Source of the DNA: Paratinospora sagittata
Taxonomy: Eukaryota > Streptophyta > Magnoliopsida > Ranunculales > Menispermaceae
Direction of reading: 5' to 3'
NCBI GenBank assembly: GCA_035771175.1
Contig: CM069606.1
Coordinates: 29,345,816-29,409,815, forward strand
DNA length: 64,000 nucleotides
The notes under the pieces were generated by a model, which worked only from the letters and a program-made list of their open reading frames with translations, ran no database searches and was not told the DNA's origin. Of this stretch, positions 32,610 through 43,612 are shown piece after piece (the first letter of the stretch is position 1; every line of letters starts with the position of its first letter). A program made the translations under genes and the position numbers.

Positions 32610-34945
32610 GATTCCTACAAAAATGAAGGTTCCAAGAAGGTGGACCTAAACCTAAATTTTGGAGGAGATGAAAGGAAAAGGTGAATAGGAGCATTATGCA
32701 TGGAGGAAAGTCTGTAAAAGCGGGGAAGCGAATGTGCAAGCCAATAATCTTCCCAAAATCTAAAAGTACGCCCATCCCCTACACCATGGTGATGTTCTCG
32801 AAAAACAAGGGAACAGACGCTGCCAAAAATTTCCATGGGCTTCAATTTGAGATAGATCTCCCAATCCGACGACCCCACTTTGTCATAGAGTCACCATACA
32901 AGCTTGCAATAACCTGTGCCCACAAACTCTGTTTTTCCACTAAAAAATGCCAAAGCCACTTGGCCCCAAGGGCAATGTTTCATTTCATGATGTTACCAAT
33001 CCCAAGACCACCTTTATTCACTGGCCTCTAAACCAAATCTCAATTTATGAGACTTAAACCATTTTCTTTGTCAACACCCTTCCAAAGGAATGATCTAATC
33101 CTCTTCTCAGTATCCAATGCCACACATTTAGGAATTTTGAAAAGAGAGAGATGGTAAGATGGTAAGATGGTAAAGCCATAAGCATTGATTTAATCAAGGT
33201 CAATTTTCCACCCTTAGAAAGAAAGCCATTCTTCCACCCATCAAGCCTTTTTGAGAACTTGTCCAACACTGGAGCCCAATATGATCTCGCCAACGGGTTA
33301 CCTCCCAAAGGTAAGCCTAAATACTTCAATGGCCATGAACCAATAGAACATCCCACACGATTAGCCAACCGAAGAAGAATGTTCTAATCAATGTTTATAC
33401 CAGCCATTTGACTCTTGGCCATGTTGACCTTAAGCCCAAATAACTTACAAAAAGCTTGAAATAGTTTAATTACCTCCAGCACATTACTCTCTAATCCTTG
33501 TAAGCAAAGCAAGGTATCGTCTGCATATTGTAAATGAGAGACCTCCACCTTTTTGTAGCCAACTTTGAAACCCCGAATGAGAGAAATGGTCTTGCATGAT
33601 CTAGCGATCTATCAAGTCCATCAGCCATCAGCGTGAACAAGAAAGGTGAGAGCGGATCACCTTGCCTTAGACCCCTCTTGGCAGAAAATTTGCCTCTTGG
33701 TCATCCATTGATGATGACAGAGTAGGAAACCGATCTCAGCTTCTTGTTCAAGAGTGAAATCAAGGAAGTCCCAATCCATAGAATCCTCAACCATTTCGTT
33801 GGCAATTAAGACTGCATCAAGAATCTGTCAAACAAGGACAAAGCAGATTGGGAAGCCTCGACAGTATAGTGGAGGACTGCTCGTAACCTATTTGCCAGGA
33901 CTTTGGCAATGATCTTATAAAGACTCGTCATGAGACTGATAGGCCTAAAATCAGAGATCTGCCATGAGTCACCTTTCTTCGGTATTAAACAAATGTAGGT
34001 TTCATTTGTCTTGGCATTGATAATACCGTTGTTGAAAAATTCAGCGAACACTTTTAATAAATCATCTTTAATCACCTCCTAAGACTTCTGAAAGAAGGCC
34101 ATGGAAAACCCATCAGGACCCGGAGCTTTGTTGCCGTCACACCCAAACACAGCCATGCTGATCTCCTCCATCTCAAAGGGCCGCTCCAATGAATCATTGT
34201 CCAACCTACTGATAGGATCCCAGTCCAATCCAAGATTGGGTTTGAGGGGGTGAGTACAAATTTTGAAAAAAGGAAATAATTTCTTCCACCACCTCTGTCT
34301 TGGTCTCCACCACAACACCATCCCTTTTCTCAACCTTATCAATGAAATTGTGAGATCTCCTATGGCTTAAAATTTTATGGAAGAATTGAGAATTGATGTC
34401 ACCTTCTTTGAGCCATTTAGTTTTGACTTTCTGAGATGCCAAGCGATATTCCCTCAGACAAGCATCTGCCAGTGTTTCCTTCAAAGATCTCCGCTCTAGA
34501 TCAGCCTCACTAGACCAATTACTGGAACCTTCCAACACATCAAGCCTCCCAATAGAGTCCGCCAATTCTTTTTTCTTGATCGCAGTCACCCCAAAAACTT
34601 CTTTATCCCATGCTTTGAGTCTCATCTTCACCTCCTGCAACTTTAACATGAATTTGTAGCCTTCCCACCCTTGAACTTAAGAGTCTTGCCACCACTGCTC
34701 AATATTTCTACGAAATCCCTATGGGAGGTCCAAAAATTTTCAAATCTAAAAGGAGAGGGCCCCCATTGGAATTCTTCAGTGTTGAGCAAAATAGGACAAT
34801 GATCTAAGGTGATCCTTGGAAGTGTCTCTCTTGTTTATGATAAGGATGCATGGATTCCCGGCCAACAGAAAAAAGAAATCTGTCAAGACGAGAAGAAACC
34901 GGTTCAGCTCTAAAGTCTGACCATGTGAACATCATACCTTCCTTG
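32610..34945 (-). pseudogene. L1-type LINE ORF2 remnant
   Basis: Read right to left. The endonuclease end MFTWSDFRAEPVSSRLDRFL; the linker LKAWDKEVFG...WLKEGDINSQFFHKIL (34649-34206); RT with GNKAPGPDGFSMAFFQ, YICLIPKKGDSWQISDFRPI and KIIAKVLANRLRAVL (34342-33806); then PLKYLGLPLGGNPLARSYW with KLTLIKSMLMALPSYHL (33368-33054); and the post-RT block GDGRTFRFWEDYW (32878-32615). The catalytic FADD region lies in a frame-broken stretch. Many indels. It lies within LPAT2 intron 7, opposite to the gene. Confidence 0.85.
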
Positions 34946-35195
34946 TTTTGATATTTATAATATTCCACTACTTCATTGGATATAAATGTTGCATCAAGAA
35001 TCTGTCTCCCTTGAGCAAGGGTCATTTGATTCTAAATAATAGTGTGATGAATCACATTTCTCAACCTTGAGGAAAGTGTCTTTGCGATAATCTTGTAAAG
35101 ACCATAAGTCAAATTGATGAGTTTAAAGTTAGATATTTTCCAAGAGTAATGCATTTTTGGGATCAAACATATATGTCTCATTCATGCAAGCATAT
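34946..35195 (-). pseudogene. Second LINE RT fragment
   Basis: The minus-strand translation reads ETYICLIPKM, LYKIIAKTLSSRLRNVI and TLAQGRQILDATFISNEVVE. These RT blocks belong downstream of the endonuclease, yet they lie upstream of it here and run in frame into MFTWSDF at 34945. It is therefore a separate LINE fragment joined to the one below it. Confidence 0.7.
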
Positions 35196-37880
35196 ATAAG
35201 GTGGAGTTGATGGATAAGAAGAGGCTAGTTAAGTTCTACAATATTCTTAGTGATCATTAACAAGAGAGCAAGGGGCACATTTAAGAGCGAGAGAGTATTA
35301 CAACAAGGTGATCCCTTATCACCTTCCATATTCACACTAGGGGTGGATATGTCAAGCATGATGATGGAGAAAGCTTATCAAACAACCTTGATGAAGGGTT
35401 TCCTGTGGGTAGAGAAAGAGTACATATCTTTCATCTCTAGTTTGCAGATGACACTAATTTTTCTAGAAGGGAGGGTGCTCATGCTCAATTTCACTCTCTA
35501 GGTCTTGAGATGCTTTTGTTGATTCTCAGGTCCATGGATCAATTTGGCTAAATACCAATTGCTTGGCATTAATCTGTCTGGATGCGATCTATTGTTTGGC
35601 GAAAGTGATGGGATGTTCAAATAGGATATTATCCTACTACATATTTGAGCTTACCTCTTGGTCAGAACCTTAGGTGTGTAGTTGTTAGGACCAAGTAATT
35701 GCTGAAGTGGCCAGAAAAGATGGATGGGAGAAGATTTTTATCTAAAGGTTAGTGCCTAACTCTCATCCAATCTATGCTAGGAGTGTTTCCAACATATTGC
35801 TCTCTATTTCAGATTCCAATTAAGGTGCTAGACTAACTGGAAAGGATGATTAGGGAATTCTGGTGAAAAAGAGCGGAGGATGGAAAGAAAGTCCATTTGA
35901 TTGCTTGGGACATAGTCAAAAGGGGTATGGAGAATGTGTGGGGCAGTGTTAAGGTCTCTGCTAGCGCATTGGTGTAGGTCTGGAAATGGAATAACGGATT
36001 TTCTATTTCGGAGTGGCTGTTGGGTTGGGATAGATGCTTGTTTGGTGAAAATGTGGTGTAACTATGTAATGGTGGTTGGGGAGGGTTTCTTGTATTAAGA
36101 TCTTGATATTGGTGTGCACACCTTGTGCTCTCATATATCTTTCTATATCGTTTTATTATTCTGCTTTATAATAAATAAATACCTTTGTTTCTTTTCAAAA
36201 AAAAAAAAGGGGTACGGAGAAAGGGGGCTTGGCTATTAGGAATTTTGTCAAAAGGAGCAAGGCATTAGCCACAAAAATAGTTATGATATTTTCCCTTGGA
36301 AGAGGAAATAGTTTAGACTCAAATCATTTGAGCAAACTAGGGTTTTGAGATGAAAGTTGGAACTTGAGCTCAGTTGTCAGAGTAACTATTTCCCCTGGAG
36401 GTTCATAGGTTCCCTTTCTAGTTTGTTCCTTCATCACATAGGTCTATAGGTAAGCAATGGAGGGAAGATTTGGTTTCGGGAAGATCCTTGGTGTAGGAAC
36501 GTAAGCTTAACCTTATCTTTCTCAATCTTAATGTCTCGTCTTCAATCCATAGTCAACCAATCTCTTCTTTCATTTCCCCTTTTGATTGTATGTAGGACCT
36601 ACCATCCCTTGGAACTTTCATTTTTGAAGGTGTTTAATTGATTGAAAACAAAAGAGAAGGGATCTCTTCTCACATTTCTAGAGGAACTTAGGATTGTCGA
36701 ATCTTTTGAGGATAACAAGTATGGAAATTAGAGCCCTCAAGTGACTTCAATTGTAGATTTTTGTTGTCCTTCCTTATTAATGACTCTTAGCTTCCCCGTT
36801 TACTCCCTTTTCAATATTTGGAAAGTTCATGTCCCCTCAAAAGTTCAGGTTTTGGTATGGATCATGGCCCACAGAAAGCTCAACACCATGGACTTTCTTC
36901 ACTGTAGATTTCCTTTCATGAGCTTATCATCTCTCTATTGTTACTTTTATCGGAACAATAGCCAACTGACCACATTTTTTTCTACTTGTGCCTTTGCTAG
37001 GCACTTGAGACAAAAAGAAAAGACATACTAATTGGTCTTTTCACGTGCCACACAATAGTGTTGCCCTTCTTTCCTTCGATGCGTCAGATAACAACTTTCT
37101 CTACATAAAGAATGTTCAAAGAATTATTATTCTAACAATCATTTGGTGCATTTGGCTTGAAACGAATAGAAGAATATTTGATGAGAGTTTAGGGATGCAA
37201 ATTTTGTTTGGGACTATTCTAGGATTATGGTTTTTGGTTGGATGCTAGCTAGTAACTTATCTAGGGGTTATGACCTCTTGGATTGGTTAAGGGGCTTCGG
37301 GATTATCTTATAATTTGGTTGACTGGTAGGTCCCTTTGGAGTTGCTCTCGACTACAACATGATGAACCCAATCCACTATTATTTGTCCATTAACAAATCA
37401 TTTGTTTATTACCAAAAATATTAAGTTACACTCATTGACCCTTCCCCAACCTTTGCAATGCTTGAACCTCATGCATTGGGTACACTCTTTTGGTAATCTT
37501 TGCCACAAAAATCTCATTTAAGTGTGCCAATCGACGATAGTGTAGAAGTTTTCAGCTTTTCACTAGTGAAAGAAGATTCCTTGAGCAATTTGGAGCCTAT
37601 AGGGATTGTAATTCTTTCACCTATGTGGTCCATTTGGTTGGAGAGGAACAAAAGAATTTTTAAGTTATAGCAAGTTCATTCCATTTTTGAGATTTGGCTA
37701 AGATTAGGGCTTTCTCTTGGATTGTAGCAAGAATCTTTCTTTGGGTTTTTATTTGTCAAATTGGTTTAGGGTTTTGACCAACTTGATGTAATCTTTGCTT
37801 TTTCGACTTTTTCTTACTATACTTCGGTTTTGGCAATGCTATTTCTCGTTTCTTATCCAAAAACAAAAGAAGGAAAAAAA
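35196..37880 (+). pseudogene. L1-type LINE remnant on + strand
   Basis: RT block VLQQGDPLSPSIFTLGVDMS followed by FADDTN in another frame (35250-35501), then post-RT sequence, HLIAWDIVKRG interrupted at 35935 by a younger LINE end, and resumption at 36222 with GGLAIRNFVKRSKAL. The zinc-binding block WKVHVPSKVQVLVWIMAHRK lies at about 36820. The 3' UTR ends near 37880 in an A-rich run. It is orientated opposite to the LINE on its left, so the two meet head to head at about 35195. Confidence 0.75.
35935..36204 (+). mobile_element. 5'-truncated LINE insertion with target duplication
   Basis: The 17-base stretch aaaaggggtatggagaa (35918-35934) is repeated as aaaaggggtacggagaa (36205-36221), one mismatch. 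Between them lies about 270 bases of LINE 3' UTR ending cttttcaaaaaaaaaaaa. A 3' poly-A tail, 5' truncation and a long target duplication are the signature of target-primed reverse transcription. Confidence 0.8.
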
Positions 37881-38335
37881 AAGAAAGAAAAGGAAGAAGG
37901 AAGAATAATTTAGTAATTCAATTGAATGTATAATGCAAATAAGTTCTATTACAGAAACCAATTAGTTATAACAATGAATGATATCCTAGTGAAGCAATAC
38001 AATTGAAATATAAAAGTCCTCCTAAATTAGAAAAAATGGTATCCTATTTAAATTGACAATTGCCAAGGAATTCCTAATTTAATATTGATTTTATAATTGT
38101 CATCATTCCCGTCATTATTGTTCGCCAACTTAAAGAACTTGACTCTGATGAGTTAACATGAAATCTGTACCCTAGGAAATCCAGATACTTCAATTCAATG
38201 GCATGCAACATTTGGAAGTGAATTCCCTAACTAAAGAATGAATGAGTATGTCAAACATTCTTTTGGTGTGTGCATAGTTATTCCTTGTGATCAACATGTT
38301 GTACTGAAGGGATGTCAATATGCATAATAGACCTG

Positions 38336-38515
38336 CAAAGCTACAACTCTACTTCACTATGTAGTTTGAGACGATGCTATGGCATACATAGTTGAACTAT
38401 AAGGCTACAACTCCGCTTCACCATATAGTTTGAGACGATGCTATGGCATACATAGTTGAACTATAAGGCTACAATTCTTTTTCGCTATATAGTTTGAGAC
38501 GATGCTATAGTATCT
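38336..38515. repeat. 64-bp tandem repeat, 2.8 copies
   Basis: gtttgagacgatgctatggc recurs at 38365, 38429 and 38493 (64-base period), flanked by aaggctacaactc. Located in LPAT2 intron 7. Confidence 0.9.
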
Positions 38516-39865
38516 AAGACATTACCAACAAAACATTCATGCATTCATGTCAAGGATGTAGCCAACTCCCATCATTTGTGGGACACTAGGTAGAAAAATC
38601 CCAAAATAATTTGTAGGTTAGTGTGAGATTTTGTATAATGAAAAAGTTGTAGACATAGAAAAGGACAAAGAATAGAGAAACTGAGTTGAAGAAGAAGCAA
38701 GCTGAGGGAAGTTGAAGAGAGCTGTGATGCAACCATGGTGGAAAATTAGGACAAAAAGCACGAGAACATAGAACAAGATGATTCAAATTAGTTGCAAAGA
38801 ATGGAGAGTTATCAAGAACCTTTAAGAAGGACTGAGTAACAAGTTCCACTAGTCAATTGACTAAGTGGCAACATTAATGGTGGTGGTGTTGTTTATATTA
38901 AGGTTAGATTCAAATTATATTATTACTACCTTTGAACAATATTCATTGGTAAAGTGTTATTATAGATTTTACAAAAATCGAGCCTTTGTTTCTACATCTT
39001 ATAAAAAGTTCTTTATTTAAAGCACTTTCAAATATGGGATCCATCTGTCAAATAATTTGGTTGTGTAAATGGATAACCAATAGGCTATTGAAACCATACT
39101 TTGGGATGGATATTATATGCGTATTTGTTTCACATTGACATTGTTGGTGCATAGATTTTCATGGTTTAACTAACCAAAGAGCATATTGTTATAATAAATA
39201 ACAATTGATGGGGGTAAATGATAAAATGGATGTGTAATTGCACCTTAGTATGGATGTTTGCCTAATAGGCACAGATAGGAAGTTCATGTGGATCCTAGTC
39301 TCTAGAACAATTGCAGATGTTACACACCATTCGACTATAAGATTAGCAGGAACCGTCTAACTGGTGGATTATTAGGGGTCCTTGTTTTCTCCTGACTGGT
39401 AAATGTTGTAGAGGTAAAAGGCTACTAGGATGAATGAATTGCGAGGTGTTGATTGTGTTTGGTCAGCAGGGCTATGAGCCCTTCATGCAGAATAATTAAA
39501 GCCAGGAATAACAAAAGCTCTTTTCGGAGGTCAACAATCCAAAGTTCTAACGAGAGCTTTCTTGCTCAGTGTATATAAGAAAAAGATGCCTTGGATAGAG
39601 CGTTGAGAAAACTAGTTGTCCAAGAAAATGTAGATGAGACGGGATTCTTATTAGGGTGTTACATTGATAATTTTAAGAAGTGATGCGGGTAGGGGTTTCA
39701 AAATTGATGATTGTTGCTTTAGGGCCAAGTGGATTCATGAGAAGAAACCTTGCATATGGGTCCCAAATGTTTCAATTTCATTAAAATATTTATATTAATT
39801 AGTTAATTTACATGTACTTCTATGACTAAAGCTATCCATTACCTAATATTTTATGTTTCTTTCAG

Positions 39866-39991
39866 GGCTTTGTTTTAGCTGTAACCAATATGCGCTCCTT
39901 TGTTCCAGCTATTTATGATGTGACAGTGGCTGTTCCCAAAAATCAACCTTCACCTACGATGCTGAGAATATTGAAGGGACAACCTTCTTGG
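39866..39991 (+). CDS. LPAT2: LPAT2 exon 8
   Basis: 42 codons: [20 protein letters not shown] then [20 protein letters not shown]. Lies 13.5 kb downstream of exon 7, with tttcag| acceptor and tgg|gtaagt donor. Confidence 0.9.
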
Positions 39992-40270
39992 GTAAGTAAT
40001 TGAAATCTAAAACCTTCCAACAACTTGTGTAGCTCTCCACTGATCTTACATTTACTCATCTTGGTTTATCCATGTGAATTTATTGAAACAAAAGAAAGGA
40101 TTATTTGCTCTAAACTTCTTTTTCAAAAGGCATAGGAGAGACCCAACTTCCATTTGAAGAGAAAAAAACTTTTGCACAATGCATACGCAATGAAATGGTG
40201 CTGCAATTCTTTGCATCTCTTATGGAAATAAATTTTTATTCTTGGTTAATGATCTATTACATCTTTGCAG

Positions 40271-40363
40271 ATCCACGTGCACATAAAGCGGCATGAGATG
40301 AAGGAATTACCAGAGATAGATGATGGTGTTGCATAATGGTGCAAGGACGTCTTTGTAGAAAAG
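40271..40363 (+). CDS. LPAT2: LPAT2 exon 9 with nonsense codon
   Basis: 31 codons: IHVHIKRHEMKELPEIDDGV, A, stop, WCKDVFVEK. The TAA at 40334-40336 stands where the family has CAA (Gln). The exon is followed by GC instead of GT (aag|gcatgt). Confidence 0.9.
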
Positions 40364-40501
40364 GCATGTGTCATGTTTTTGTGGTTTTTTTGGTTCACTT
40401 CTTCTGGATGATAATTACAGCATTGTTTAGCTTTGTTTTATGCAATCTGCTTTATTACTATTATTGTTATTGAATTGTTTTTTGTGTTTCTTGGATACTA
40501 G

Positions 40502-40588
40502 GATGCTTTGTTGGACAAACACTTGGCCGAGGACACATTTGGGGACCAACATTTTCAAGACGTGGGACGACCAAAAAAGTCTCTCTTG
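40502..40588 (+). CDS. LPAT2: LPAT2 exon 10
   Basis: 29 codons DALLDKHLAEDTFGDQHFQD then GRPKKSLL. Acceptor tactag, donor ttg|gtatgg. Confidence 0.9.
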
Positions 40589-40678
40589 GTATGGAAATCC
40601 GAATTAACAAGTAAATTTTAGTTATTCAAATTTGTAGTTGGTGATGGTTTATACAAATTTCTTTTTCTTTTGAAACAG

Positions 40679-40921
40679 GTTGTTATTTCTTGGTCCTGTC
40701 TACTAATATTTGGGGCATTGAAATTCTTCCAATGGACATCACTCTTATCCTCATGGAAAGGAATTGCATTTTCAGCAGCTGGCTTGGCAATTGTTACAGT
40801 TCTTATGCACATCTTTATATTGTTCTTCCAGTCGGAGCGTTCCACAGCTGCAAAAGTAGCTCCTGCAAAACCCAAGAATGAGGGAATTTCTTCGGAGACA
40901 AACCGAGAAAAGCAGCACTAG
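40679..40921 (+). CDS. LPAT2: LPAT2 exon 11
   Basis: 80 codons plus TAG. Two hydrophobic segments (ISWSCLLIFGALKFF and GIAFSAAGLAIVTVLMHIFI) form the C-terminal membrane part, followed by the polar tail SERSTAAKVAPAKPKNEGIS ending KQH. Confidence 0.9.
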   Translation, partial: VVISWSCLLIFGALKFFQWTSLLSSWKGIAFSAAGLAIVTVLMHIFILFFQSERSTAAKVAPAKPKNEGISSETNREKQH

Positions 40922-41100
40922 TTGGCATCAACCAGTCTCCCACTGCTGCTTTCGGTCCCCAAATCATTTTGAGTGGCTTGAGAAGTGATATACAAGTGCG
41001 TGTACACATGTAGTTTGCCTTCAATTCCTCCCTTCATAGTTCCTTAAGCATTCAACTTTTTTTTTAATATATTTGATTTTTGTAACAAATTAGATACTGC
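40922..41100 (+). other. LPAT2 3' UTR region
   Basis: Follows the stop codon; AT-rich at its end (tttttttttaatatatttg near 41052) with no exact aataaa seen. The LINE tail begins at about 41250. Confidence 0.4.
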
Positions 41101-41648
41101 TGGACACTACATGCTAATTCGTTAACTTGTGAAGTTAAATTCAATTGTTTTATCGAGTACTATCTATATAACCCTCGCTTGGTACCACATTTCATTCGTT
41201 GCAGGCCATTGCAAATTACTTTCTTTTTGGTTTTGGATTTTTAGTGGTTTTATTTTCTTTTCTTTTTTTTGAGAGGAAACAACATGCATATTAATAATCA
41301 AATCAAAGAGGGAGTACCAGGAGTACTTGTATACAAAGCAGGGAAATAAAATCAAAGCAAGAACATAGAAAAAAAACAACTAACAAAACATTAAGAACAA
41401 AAACAAAAACCCTACATACAACACGCTCAATTTCTAATCCGTTCATTGGTGGAGTACCCCTTGTTGAGATTAAATCGCCACAATCTAAGAAGATGTTACG
41501 ATCTCATTCCAAAGACTGTCACGAACCTTAGAAACATTCTAAAAAATGTGCCGATTTCGCTCCATCCATATCAAACACAGAGTTGTCAACGATGCTACCC
41601 TCGTAACCTTAGTACCCTTACCTTCCAACCTATGGGTGTTATCCTATG

Positions 41649-42084
41649 CTAGGCACTCACAAGAAAATGTGACTCTAAACCTGTTATCCAATCTCGCATG
41701 TCATTCCTCCCACAATGTGAAAGAAATTGAGCATCTAAAAAATAAGTGATCCAAGGATTTCGCGTCCTGTAGGCATAACGGGCATCCATGAGGAAAAAGA
41801 GTGATGTATAGGAATCTTCGTTGAATAAAGTCCCCAATATTAAGCTTGTTATAGGCCAATATCCATCCAAACACTTTAATTCGAGATGGCACATGAGCTT
41901 TCCAAATGGAAGATGCATGATGAAAAGGATAAAGGGTAGTGTCATCAACAAGGAATAGGAAAAAAGATTTGCAAGAAAAGGATCTGAATGGGTGAAGGGA
42001 CCATGAGTACCTGTCACGACCAAGGGATAGGCGAGTTGGGCTAACCAAGGAGACCAAAGAGTTTAATTCAACTTGTTGGCCCAC
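41649..42084 (-). pseudogene. LINE zinc-binding (zf-RVT) region
   Basis: ASSIWKAHVPSRIKVFGWIL then AYNKLNIGDFIQRRF and CPLCLQDAKSLDHLFFRCSI. This is the W-K-x-x-V-P-x-K/R block and the C-x-x-C...H-x-F-x-x-C zinc motif that ends plant LINE ORF2. The zinc ligands are visible; the frame is open over 127 codons. Confidence 0.85.
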
Positions 42085-42688
42085 TGAAAGGGTGATGGGA
42101 AGAAAGAAGTTCCACTAAATAACATGTTGAGTATCAATACTTGAGATAAAATGTGAGATGTGATTTGGAAAAGGTGAGATGTGGCATAGTTTAGGGAAAA
42201 GTTCAGCTAAAGGGAGATCGCATAACCATCGATCCTCCCAAAACTGAAAACAAGATCCATCCCCCACAATCGGGTTCAAATGGGGTGTCAATTCGGGTAG
42301 CAATGATGCGATAAATTTCCATGGTAAATGTGGTCCTAATGATAGGGACGATTCTCCTACCAAAATCAAGGAGACCAAAGAGTTAAATTCAACTTGTTGG
42401 CTTACTGAAAGGGTGATGGGAAGAAAAAATTCCACTAAATAACATGTTGAGTATCAATACTTGAGATAAAATGTGAGATGTGATTTGGAAAAGGTGAGAT
42501 GTGGTATAGTTTAGGGAAAAGTTCAGCTAAGGGGAAACTGCATAACCATCGATCCTCCCAAAACTGAAAACAAGAACCATCACCCATATTCGGGTTCAAA
42601 TGGGGTGTCAATTCGGGTAGCAATGATGCGATAAACTTCCATGGTAAATGTTGTCCTAATGATAGGGACGATTCTCCTACCCAAATCA
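42046..42688. repeat. 321-bp direct duplication inside LINE ORF2
   Basis: caaggagaccaaagagtt occurs at 42046 and 42367, and the following 300 bases are nearly identical in the two units, both encoding VGESSLSLG...GDGSCFQFWEDRWL. The period is divisible by three, but a later one-base indel puts the copies in different frames. Confidence 0.85.
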
Positions 42689-42701
42689 ATTGGACCATAT
42701 T

Positions 42702-42982
42702 TGTTGTGGAGAAGAGCAAAATCTGTGAGATTTATTTCCTTTAATGGATTTATTTCCTTTAAGGAAAGATGATAATTTTAGTAGTCATTTTATTTAGCAG
42801 TTACTAAAATTGTAATTATAGTTATATGTGTAAATGGCCCTGTATGTCTATATATATGGTGTCCCTCCATTAAGATATAACATAAGAATAAGACAATATC
42901 CTTTCTCTTCTTCCGTGGATGTAGGCCATAGAGCCGAACCATGTTACATCTTTGTGTCTTTCATTATTTTATTTTCTCAACA
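42702..42982 (+). mobile_element. Copia 5' LTR
   Basis: 281 bases, TGTTGTGGAG to TCTCAACA. Contains a short repeat of atttcctttaatgg. It lacks a 17-base unit present in the 3' LTR. A possible TATA-like stretch, tatatatatgg, is near 42850. Confidence 0.95.
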
Positions 42983-42995
42983 TGGTATCAGAGAC
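42983..42995 (+). promoter_or_regulatory. Copia primer-binding site
   Basis: TGGTATCAGAGAC directly after the 5' LTR; complementary to the 3' end of plant initiator tRNA-Met. Confidence 0.9.
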
Positions 42996-43329
42996 TTAGT
43001 TTCTATTACTGGGAAATCTGTTTCGGCCTTCATCGTCGAAATCATCATTGTCGGCCTTTATCGTCGGAATCCCCTTGGGTGGCTTTCATTGTTGTCGCTG
43101 CCTGAACCTTCATCACTGTCGCTGCCTTCATCGATAGCATGGAAACACCGTCGTAGGTTCATCGTCACAGATCTGAGATCAAATCTGGATCGTACATCGC
43201 CGTCGTCTTCTTCTTCATCGCTGTCGCCATCTACAATTAACCTTAACTACGTCATCTGTGTCGCCATCTTCATCGCACATCGCTGTCGTCTTCTTCTTCA
43301 TCGCCGTCTGCAACTGCATCGCCGTAGTC

Positions 43330-43530
43330 ATCTGGTTGATCTTTTTCCTGCAAACGCATCGCCTGGTTCGTCTTCTTCCTGCAAATGCATCGCTTGGTTC
43401 GTCTTCTTCCTGCAAACGCCATCTTCATCTTCTTCTGCATCGCACATCGCCTGGTTGATCTTCTTCCTGCAAACGCATTGCCTGGTTCGTCTTCTTCCTG
43501 CAAACGCCATCTTCATCTTTTTCTTCATCG
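43330..43530. repeat. Degenerate tandem repeat in copia leader
   Basis: Repeats of tcttcttcctgcaaacgc with catcgcctggtt spacers, about five copies, between the primer-binding site and gag. They create long but meaningless open frames on both strands. Confidence 0.8.
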
Positions 43531-43612
43531 CACATCGTCGCCGTCTGTAAATGCCATCTTCATCTTTTTCCTTTTTTTTCTTTTTCTTTTTTGCATTTGT
43601 GACCTAAAAAAA

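Larger units (their letters stand above)
26407..39865 (+). other. LPAT2 intron 7, 13.5 kb
   Basis: Begins acaaag|gtaaat and ends tttcag|ggc. It contains LINE tails, a hAT-like element with a captured LINE fragment, two hairpin elements, and LINE bodies in both orientations. About 26410-27750, 28060-28860, 31232-31910 and 37880-39865 hold no feature I recognise beyond simple repeats. Confidence 0.8.
22880..40921 (+). pseudogene. LPAT2: LPAT2-type lysophosphatidic acid acyltransferase, disabled copy
   Basis: Known role of the family: an ER membrane enzyme that transfers an acyl group from acyl-CoA to lysophosphatidic acid, giving phosphatidic acid for glycerolipid synthesis. Exons: 22880-22960, 23561-23683, 23897-23936, 24055-24128, 24379-24438, 26077-26153, 26248-26406, 39866-39991, 40271-40363, 40502-40588, 40679-40921. 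Joined, they give 387 codons, close to plant LPAT2 (about 389). Motifs NHKSDID and EGTRF are intact, and hydrophobic segments sit at both ends. Two lesions disable it: a one-base deletion in exon 6 (stop at 26149) and TAA in exon 9 (40334). Exon 7 also has cysteine where the family has arginine (LIPCTKGF). Other splice sites are canonical except a GC donor after exon 9. Sequencing error is the main alternative. Confidence 0.9.

Noticed and set aside
38586..38849. 87-codon minus-strand frame in intron 7
   Set aside because: Low-complexity Phe/Leu-rich translation with no motif; likely chance in AT-rich DNA.
42834..43550. 238-codon open frame in the copia leader
   Set aside because: It spans the LTR end, primer-binding site and a tandem repeat; Ser/His-rich content comes from tct/cat repeats, and long frames appear on both strands of the same repeat.
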